Origin: an uncultured Collinsella sp.
Lineage (GTDB): Bacteria > Actinomycetota > Coriobacteriia > Coriobacteriales > Coriobacteriaceae
Length of the DNA stretch: 8,410 nucleotides
NCBI GenBank assembly: GCA_900553705.1
Contig: USEK01000055.1
Location: forward strand, 1 to 8,410
Direction: 5' to 3'
Shown: in pieces, positions 1-7,200 of the stretch
How the letters are laid out: every line of letters begins with the position of its first letter
How positions within the stretch are numbered: position 1 is the first letter of the stretch
Position numbers and translations under genes: made by a program
Notes under the pieces: model-generated
Told to the model about the DNA's origin: nothing
Database searches by the model: none
Seen by the model: only the letters and a program-made list of their open reading frames with translations

Positions 1-55
1 GAGCGTCCGGCTGATAACCGGGAGGTCACAAGTTCGAATCTTGTCAGGTCCACCA
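1..55 (+). tRNA. tRNA-Ile(GAT), 3' part (cut by window start)
   Basis: The visible part begins in the D-arm region and includes the anticodon stem and loop with GAT at 13-15, the T arm with GTTCGAATC, the 3' acceptor strand CAGGTCC (45-51), discriminator A52 and an encoded CCA (53-55). All 55 bases are identical to positions 225-279 of the complete tRNA-Ile downstream, so identity and reading direction are secure. The 5' acceptor strand and most of the D arm lie outside the window. Confidence 0.95.
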
Positions 56-66
56 CTTTCTTTCGC

Positions 67-111
67 AATAAACACCCCAGCGAGAGCCGAGTCGCCGCTG
101 GGGTGTTTATT
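67..111. terminator. Perfect 16-bp hairpin between tRNA genes, probable terminator
   Basis: The left arm AATAAACACCCCAGCG (67-82) is perfectly complementary to the right arm CGCTGGGGTGTTTATT (96-111), with a 13-nt loop. The GC-rich core flanked by A-rich and T-rich ends is the form of a bidirectional intrinsic terminator, but the T run (TTTATT) is short and lies inside the stem. The hairpin ends only 11 nt before tRNA-Ala, which leaves no room for a separate promoter, so it may be leaky or may serve as a processing site rather than a full stop. Confidence 0.6.
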
Positions 112-122
112 ACTGTCTCCGT

Positions 123-198
123 GGGGGTTTAGCTCAGCTGGGAGAGCGCGGGCTTTGCAAGCCTGAGGTCAGGGGTTCGATCCCCCTAACCTCCACCA
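123..198 (+). tRNA. tRNA-Ala(TGC)
   Basis: This is a complete 76-nt cloverleaf. The acceptor strands GGGGGTT (123-129) and AACCTCC (188-194) pair with a G3·U70 wobble (G125 with T192), the known identity element read by alanyl-tRNA synthetase. The D arm AGCTCAGCTGGGAGAGC, an anticodon loop with TGC at 156-158, the T arm with GGTTCGATCC, discriminator A195 and an encoded CCA (196-198) are all present. Only 4 nt separate it from the following tRNA-Ile, so the two are almost certainly co-transcribed. Confidence 0.98.
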
Positions 199-202
199 TG
201 AT

Positions 203-279
203 GGACCTGTAGCTCAGTTGGTTAGAGCGTCCGGCTGATAACCGGGAGGTCACAAGTTCGAATCTTGTCAGGTCCACCA
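203..279 (+). tRNA. tRNA-Ile(GAT)
   Basis: This is a complete 77-nt cloverleaf. The acceptor strands GGACCTG (203-209) and CAGGTCC (269-275) pair fully. The anticodon GAT lies at 237-239 in loop CTGATAA, closed by a 5-bp stem with one G·U pair. The T arm carries GTTCGAATC, and the discriminator A276 is followed by an encoded CCA (277-279). It is the second copy of the same isoacceptor in under 300 bp. The adjacent Ala(TGC)-Ile(GAT) pair is the one commonly found in rRNA operons, but no rRNA is visible here. Confidence 0.98.
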
Positions 280-290
280 TCAAAACTGTG

Positions 291-322
291 AAGAGCCTCG
301 AGGGTTTCCTCGGGGCTTTTTT
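291..322 (+). terminator. Intrinsic terminator after the tRNA-Ala/tRNA-Ile unit
   Basis: The 10-bp stem AGCCTCGAGG (294-303) and CCTCGGGGCT (308-317) contains one T·G pair and is closed by the tetraloop GTTT. It is followed by a run of T to position 322 and preceded by AAG that can extend the pairing. It sits 11 nt after the tRNA CCA end and has the standard form of a rho-independent terminator for the tRNA transcript. Confidence 0.9.
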
Positions 323-461
323 CTTACCTGCTGGAGTAGTCAAAAGAGCCCCGTCCCAAAAAGACTACTTTGATTTTGTGTGCTGTGCGAAAGTTTGGGT
401 AGTATAGCTATTCAATGCGGCGGGCTGCCGCGTGTTAACCGCTACGTACCGGAGGTGTTCC

Positions 462-962
462 ATGGTTCGTGTCGACATAGAGACCATCGTCATGGCCGCC
501 GGTCCCGTGCCATCGCTTATCGTGCTTCGCGAGCGCTGCAGCAAATCGGACTCGCCCGCGCCGCTGCGTTCCCTTTCCATTCAGACTGGTTCGTTTGAAG
601 CTGCTGCCATCAGCCGCGGCATCGATAGCGGTCGCGCCGAGCGCCCGATTACCCATGACCTGTTGCTCGATACTGTTGGCGCCCTGGGCGCCAAGCTCGA
701 GCGCATCGAGATCGTTCGCGCCGAGCCGCCGGTGTTTTACGCGACGATTGTCGTACTGGCCGATGGTGACGAGCGCAAGATCGACGCCCGCCCCAGTGAT
801 GCCATTGCCCTTGCCGTGCGCAGCAATGCCCCCATGTTTGTGGAGGACGACATCATGAATCGCCTGGGCACCGTTTCTGCCCATGCCGAGGAAGTCGACG
901 ACGAGCAGGAGTTCGAGAAGTTCGACGAGTTCGTCCATACGCTCTCCCCCGATGACTTCTAA
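462..962 (+). CDS. Bifunctional nuclease (BFN/DUF151) family protein
   Basis: This 166-residue soluble protein belongs to the BFN/DUF151 domain family (Pfam BFN_dom). The visible core runs from about residue 17 to 136. It includes LSIQTGSFEAAAI near residues 38-50, RPITHDLL (61-68), a region resembling the usual G-x-F-Y-A strand (VFYATIVV, 91-98), and the hallmark DARPSDAIALA (108-118) followed by APMFV. Plant and thermophile members have reported nuclease activity; in bacteria the role is mostly unproven, so a nuclease function here is family inference. The C-terminal 30 residues are highly acidic (EEVDDEQEFEKFDEF). The ATG at 462 was chosen because GGAGGT (451-456) lies 5 nt upstream; the longer in-frame GTG at 432 has no ribosome binding site and adds residues outside the domain. 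The stop TAA abuts the next reading frame, suggesting an operon. No strong promoter was found in 323-461. Confidence 0.93.
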   Translation: MVRVDIETIVMAAGPVPSLIVLRERCSKSDSPAPLRSLSIQTGSFEAAAISRGIDSGRAERPITHDLLLDTVGALGAKLERIEIVRAEPPVFYATIVVLADGDERKIDARPSDAIALAVRSNAPMFVEDDIMNRLGTVSAHAEEVDDEQEFEKFDEFVHTLSPDDF

Positions 963-995
963 ATGCGGGGCGTCCAGGTTGCGGAGCGTTCGCTG

Positions 996-1352
996 ATGGC
1001 CGGCGGCATGTCGGCTGAGGCGGCCGCCATCGCGCGTGAAGCCCAGATGCGCTCGGAAGCATCCGAGGCGGCCCGCCTCGCCTATGTGACACAGGCCCGT
1101 ACGCTTCGCGAGCGCCGCGGCTCGTTTATCAAGATGGTTGTCATCTCCGCCCTTGTCGCGGCAATCTGCTCGCGCCTTCGTGGTACAGTTGGTGCGCTTG
1201 GGTTTTCGATCTCTACGGGCCTGGTGATCTGGGGCGTGGTCGACGCGGTAATGCTGACCAGTCAGATCAAGGTGCTCGACAAGCGTGCGGTGGATATGAT
1301 GCACGCCCGCGACGCTGCCGCCAAGATCGCTGCTGAGGCACAAGAACTGTAA
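996..1352 (+). CDS. Small predicted membrane protein, unknown function
   Basis: This 118-residue protein is not a family I recognise. From the ATG at 996, an Ala/Glu/Arg-rich, probably helical N-terminal segment (about residues 5-41) is followed by a hydrophobic stretch KMVVISALVAAICS (about 46-59) and a second one, GFSISTGLVIWGVVDAVML (about 69-87). A basic/Ala-rich tail rich in helix formers ends the protein. Two membrane helices with both ends on the same side is the simplest reading. Start choice is uncertain. The ATG at 996 has GGAG (983-986) 9 nt upstream, while an in-frame ATG at 963 directly abuts the preceding TAA, has no Shine-Dalgarno sequence, and would add 11 residues, working only by translational coupling. 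It lies between the BFN gene and another unknown gene on the same strand and is likely co-transcribed with them. Confidence 0.75.
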   Translation: MAGGMSAEAAAIAREAQMRSEASEAARLAYVTQARTLRERRGSFIKMVVISALVAAICSRLRGTVGALGFSISTGLVIWGVVDAVMLTSQIKVLDKRAVDMMHARDAAAKIAAEAQEL

Positions 1353-1382
1353 CGACGCCGGATTCGATGGGAAGGTCTAAAG

Positions 1383-1832
1383 ATGGCACAGGATATGCAG
1401 GACGCCGGTAACGTCTCCGCCGAGCTCGACGCCATGGTGTGCGATCTGATTGGCGCCTTCTTGGACGACCTGGCCGCGGGCGAGAACCCGGGCGTGGTTG
1501 TGGCAATTGAGGACGCCGCTTCCAACCGTTATCTGGCCGCACTCGACGAAGATGGCGAGGAGGCATGCCTGGAGGCTGCCACCAACTTTATCTCCGAGCA
1601 CAAGATGGGTCTTAAGGACGAGGGCCTGGGCCGTATCGCTCGCTATGCCATCGGCTACACCGGCTGCGTCGAGATTGACGGCGGCTATCACGATGCTCTG
1701 CTCGTGAGCTTCTTCGAAACCACGCTCGAGAGCGGTTTTTCGGCATATGTGCTGTATGAGGGCATGGGTGCCGGCGATGGTTTTATGTGGAGCGACCCTG
1801 AACCTGCAGGTGAGGAAACCCCTCTTATCTAA
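1383..1832 (+). CDS. Acidic soluble protein of unknown function
   Basis: This 149-residue protein has no signal peptide or membrane segment and is strongly acidic, so it is probably cytoplasmic. I do not recognise the family. Visible features are an N-terminal helix-like region (residues about 8-35), a segment NPGVVVAIEDAASNRYLAALDEDGEE that reads like beta strands with a turn, a stretch containing ARYAIGYTGCVEIDGGYHDALLVSF, and a short Gly/Pro-rich acidic tail. Two cysteines in the first two-thirds plus one more are not in a metal-binding spacing. The ATG at 1383 is supported by GGGAAGG (1369-1375) 7 nt upstream. Coding bias is consistent with its neighbours. It follows the membrane protein by 30 nt and precedes typA by 117 nt, so it probably shares a transcript with the upstream genes. 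Confidence 0.85.
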   Translation: MAQDMQDAGNVSAELDAMVCDLIGAFLDDLAAGENPGVVVAIEDAASNRYLAALDEDGEEACLEAATNFISEHKMGLKDEGLGRIARYAIGYTGCVEIDGGYHDALLVSFFETTLESGFSAYVLYEGMGAGDGFMWSDPEPAGEETPLI

Positions 1833-1874
1833 AATCGCTAAAATAAACGAGTTTTCGGTAAAAGGCTCAATATT

Positions 1875-1902
1875 CCCGCTGAGCGTTGTATCGCTGGGCG
1901 GG
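1875..1902 (+). promoter_or_regulatory. Hairpin in the leader of typA
   Basis: The arms CCCGCTGAGCG (1875-1885) and CGCTGGGCGGG (1892-1902) form an 11-position stem with one mismatch and one G·U pair around the loop TTGTAT. No T run follows, so it is not a standard terminator. An alternative shorter pairing, GCTCA (1865-1869) with TGAGC (1880-1884), would exclude the larger one. It lies 47 nt before the typA start. Its function is not shown by the sequence; an RNA element affecting typA expression or a degraded terminator are both possible. Confidence 0.35.
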
Positions 1903-1949
1903 CCGCATACGCGTGCCGTTTGTATATGGATAGAAGATAGGGGAACTAC

Positions 1950-3788
<1,839 letters not shown>

Positions 3789-3815
3789 GCGCTGGGGCTT
3801 ATAACCGCCAATAAG

Positions 3816-3850
3816 AAAGGGCGTCGACCGCGATGGTCGACGCCCTTTTT
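3816..3850 (+). terminator. Strong intrinsic terminator after typA
   Basis: A perfect 11-bp stem GGGCGTCGACC (3819-3829) and GGTCGACGCCC (3835-3845) with loop GCGAT is preceded by AAA and followed by TTTTT (3846-3850), which extend the pairing. It lies 28 nt after the typA stop and separates the housekeeping block from the pilus operon. The A-tract/T-tract symmetry means it could also work on the opposite strand. Confidence 0.95.
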
Positions 3851-3974
3851 GTGCACGGGGATTGAGCTGGTCTGCACCACGGTGGAGGAGGCTATCCCCC
3901 CGAGCGGCTTTTCAGGCAAAGTTAAGTTGTTTAAACATATACACGAATCATTGAAATACAACCGCTTTAATGCA

Positions 3975-4035
3975 AAACCGTTAACAGGTAAATATCAACT
4001 GGTATTAAATCAAAAGACCTCTTTACCTGCGGTTT
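3975..4035. repeat. Interrupted inverted repeat, candidate operator
   Basis: The left arm AAACCG-TTAA-CAGGTAAA (3975-3992) and right arm TTTACCTGCGGTTT (4022-4035) are complementary over 14 bases, apart from four extra bases (TTAA) in the left arm. The arms are 29 nt apart. The right arm runs into the putative -35 box (4033-4038). Half-sites like these could bind a dimeric regulator or fold in RNA; the sequence alone does not decide. Confidence 0.4.
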
Positions 4036-4062
4036 ACATAACTGGTATCTATATTGTATTTT
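4033..4062 (+). promoter_or_regulatory. Candidate promoter of the pilus operon
   Basis: TTTACA (4033-4038, five of six matches to TTGACA) is followed after 18 nt by TATTTT (4057-4062, four of six matches to TATAAT). Transcription would start near 4069, giving a leader of about 140 nt before the adhesin ATG. The -35 box overlaps the right arm of the inverted repeat, and one copy of the AACTGGTAT direct repeat (4040-4048) lies in the spacer, so the site could be under protein control. The match is moderate in an AT-rich stretch, where chance matches are common. Confidence 0.35.
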
Positions 4063-4212
4063 ATGCATTGTGGCATAGACGAACCGTCTTAGAAGTTGCT
4101 CCCCAGTGGGTTCTTGCAATGCGCTAGGTAGGTTCTCGTTGATGTTGGGGTTTGTGTTCGATCCGACGATTCGCCGTATTCCACACTGTGTTATAGGAAT
4201 TAGGGGACAACT

Positions 4213-7200
4213 ATGGACGCACACCGCTCACGGTCGCTGGGTATGGCGGCCCTGGTCTTTATTTTAATTAGCCTCACCGCCGCAGTTTTTCACGGCGCAG
4301 CTCCCGTGCGCGCCGAGGACGTGACGACGCCGACGCCGATTGTGATTGATGATAAGACGGCGGACATTACGGTTGGGCTGTATGCCGACGAGAACCATAC
4401 TCAAGAGCTCGGGGATCCTGTAACGTCCACTTCGACGCTCTATGGAGCTTTCTCGGCACGGTTCATAAGTGGTAAGGCGCCTACGCCTCAGAACTACATC
4501 GCTGTCTACGAGCTCCCCGATACCATAGTCGTTGACAATAACGCCGGTGGCGACCTCATGGAGGGTCCGGAGGCTACTGCTAAAAAGGCTGGTACGTGGG
4601 AGATCAAGGGTAATAAGGTCATCTTTACGTTTGATAAGAGCTGGCTTGATGAAAACCCCGCAGAAATTTCAGTTGGAGCAAATTTTTCATTTGAGCTAGC
4701 AAATAAGAACGCCGGGTCCGACGGCAGAGCATCCATCGAGTTTCCCGGTGCGGGATCAATCGATATTCCAACTAAGGATGGCGCCGTCACGGGGGAGAAG
4801 TCAGGAGCCTTCTCCCAGGGTGCCGACGGCGTGGCCAAAGTTACGTGGACCGTCAAGCTTACCGTCGAGTCGTACGCCACGAACGTTAAGTTCACTGACA
4901 GCCTGGGCGACAACTTCGAGTTTGTGGACGGCAGCTTCACACTCGATGGCGAGAAGCTCGACCCACAACCGACGTTCGGCGGCCAGACCGCGACCCTCGA
5001 TAATCTGGGCTACCTCACCCGGGGGGAGCACACGGTCGTCTATGAGACGAAGCTAAAGAGCGGCGTTTCAGCAAGCAACGGCGAGTGGATAAACGACCAA
5101 GAAGCATCCAAGAACACGGCAGCGTGGGAGTGGGGCGGCTCGAGCGATCGCCAGAGCGACTCTGCGACTGGTGTTCCCAGCAAGTTTCGCTACGACATGA
5201 TCAACAAGTCCAACGGCTCGGGCACGCTGTCCGACATCACGTGGACTGTCACACTCAACCAAGGCGAGCTCAAGGCCGATATGAGCGGCTACACGTTTAC
5301 CGATACGCTTGACGCTAAGCAGGCCTATATAGGGAGCTACACGGTATACAAGGGCAGCTCGGGGTCGGAGGTTCTTGAGACTTGCGCGCTCGGCCCGTCG
5401 CAGAACTCGTTCACCTACACGTTCCGGACCGATCTTGCAGACAAGTACGCCACCTACCGCATCGTCTATCACACCAAGATGAAAGACGCGAGCTCGTACG
5501 ACACCGTGCGCAACGATGCGACCATCGAGCGGGGGGGGGACTCCGTTCCCGGTACCGATGAAGGCAGTTTCACGCCGCAGCTGACGGGTGTTGTGCCGAT
5601 CACCAAGAGGCTCGTGAGATCCAATGAGGCGGCGACGACGGGCAGGGCGACATGGGAGACGAAGGTCGCGCTGAAGGCGATCGTCAATGCGGTCCATCCA
5701 GGCGAGGTGACGGTGAAGGACACGTTTCAGTCGGCATGGTCGCAGAAACTTGGTGTCGACGAAAACTCCATTACCATTAAAATCGGCGATACCGTGCTGG
5801 AACGGGGTGCCGACTGGAATCCAACGGCTAGCTTTCAGGGTAATGAAACAAAGGAAAACTACGACCTCAAAATCATCGTTACCAACAAAGTGAAAGACGC
5901 CCTCGAGAAAGAGGACTACGCTGTTATCACCTACGACACCACATCAGAAGCGCTGTCGGGCTGGTACTCAAACTTTGCGTCGGTCAGCGCGCCGGGCCTG
6001 AAATTACGGTGGCCGTTCACCGAACCCGTCAAGTACGTTGTCAACCAAGAAAGGAAGCCCGCGGTCGAGAAGCCGGAAGCGGAGTCGAAGGTGTCTTGGG
6101 TTGAGAACTTCGATTGGCATACCGTTGACGGCTCGGATGAGAAGGGCGCCTGGATCGTCGACTGGACGGTGTATGCAAACCGCCAAAAGGGTAATAAGGG
6201 CGCAAATGGCGAGTTCGAATACTTTGGAGCTGGAAAGCTGGGCGGGAAACCGCTGAATATCGTCGACACCCTTCCGAACGGTATGAGCTATGTCGCGAAT
6301 TCCGCAAAGTTCACGCTCGTGCAGAATCCCTACGAAGAGCATACGGGGCTTGGTCGCGGAAGTGAGGCCAAGACGGTCGTTGATAATCAACAGCTTGCCA
6401 CCGACAACGTCAGCAGCGCCGGTAATACGGTCACTTTCTCCATCCCCACAACTGGGCTTGGCAACTATGCCGGCTATGCGAAGCTCACATACGAAACGGC
6501 GGTCAAGCGCAGCGAACTCGATGTCTCTAAGAATGAGGTGAAATTCACCAACTCGGCATGCGCCGAGTCGGGGGATAAGAAGTTCGACTCCGGCAGCGGC
6601 ACCGTCACCATCAAGAACAACGTCATCAAAAAGACCGGTGAGCAGGTCAGTAGTAGCAATCGAATAAAGTACACCATTCTTGTTAACGAGTCTGCCGTTA
6701 CCCTTAAAAATGGCACCGACTTCCTTGAGCTCGTCGATACCATGGATGCCAAGTGCACGCTGGTGCCGTCGACGCTTAAGGTCTATGAGCGGGTGAATGG
6801 TGCCTGGTCACCGCTGGCTGATGAGGACTATTCGTCGAAGATGGAGCAAGCCAAGGATGAATCTGGCTCGCGTACGAAGTTGACTCTTGAGGTGCCCGAC
6901 GAGAAATACCTCAAGGTCGAGTATGAGGTTATCCCGACCGGAAACCCCGGTGAAGAGGTGTCTCTTTCCAATACCGCCGAGCTTACGGGTGTGACGGAAG
7001 GCTCGGCGATCGACGAGCAAAAATGGAAGATTCAAAATGCGTCCGCCAGCGCGGGCGGCAACGGTTACGGCATCACGATGACCAAGTACGACGCCCAGCA
7101 GGTCGGTGCGACGCTCAAAGGGGCGGAGTTCACGCTCTACAGCGTGAATATGGATCAGGTTGCAACGGCGGGTATCGAGAATGCAAGGACTGAGTTTGAA

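Larger units (their letters stand above)
3851..4212. other. AT-rich non-coding region upstream of the pilus operon
   Basis: No convincing gene is present. The first ~65 bases keep the GC-rich character of the flanks; from about 3917 to 4085 the DNA is distinctly AT-rich, unlike any other part of the window. It contains a 10-bp palindrome TGTTTAAACA (3928-3937), an interrupted inverted repeat (3975-3992 with 4022-4035), a direct repeat AACTGGTAT (3997-4005 and 4040-4048) and a plausible promoter. Positions 4086-4212 look like a 5' leader ending in the ribosome binding site AGGGGAC (4202-4208). The density of symmetric elements suggests regulated transcription of the surface operon, but no regulator can be named. 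Confidence 0.6.

Noticed and set aside
134..343. Minus-strand open frame of 69 codons across the tRNA cluster
   Set aside because: It is the antisense of tRNA-Ala and tRNA-Ile; peptides such as RFELVTSRLSAGRSNQ and RGIEPLTSG are a well-known false prediction arising from tRNA genes.
335..369. Inverted repeat AGTAGTC (335-341) and GACTACT (363-369) after the tRNA terminator
   Set aside because: Seven base pairs with a 21-nt loop and no T run is within chance expectation; it may be a weak minus-strand structure but nothing supports a role.
370..405. Promoter for the BFN gene (TTGATT or TTGTGT with TAGTAT)
   Set aside because: The boxes match poorly or their spacing is wrong, so no specific promoter could be supported in 323-461.
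435..1343. Minus-strand open frame of 302 codons opposite the BFN gene and membrane-protein gene
   Set aside because: It is antisense to a gene with a clear domain and ribosome binding site, and its translation is rich in H, R, G and D with no recognisable fold.
3849..4127. Plus-strand open frame of 92 codons in the AT-rich region
   Set aside because: It would start with TTG inside the T run of the typA terminator, has no ribosome binding site, and changes composition abruptly along its length. Nothing in the translation resembles a known protein.
3967..4224. Minus-strand open frame of 85 codons upstream of the adhesin
   Set aside because: It overlaps the adhesin start and leader, has no supporting ribosome binding site or domain, and would run through the promoter region in the wrong direction.
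5021..5026. Six-G run in the adhesin gene as a second slippage site
   Set aside because: Six bases is common by chance in GC-rich DNA and is usually stable; only the nine-base run is long enough to be a credible contingency tract.
5068..5697. Minus-strand open frame of 209 codons within the adhesin gene
   Set aside because: It is a shadow of the adhesin coding frame with an arginine-rich low-complexity translation and no start signal.
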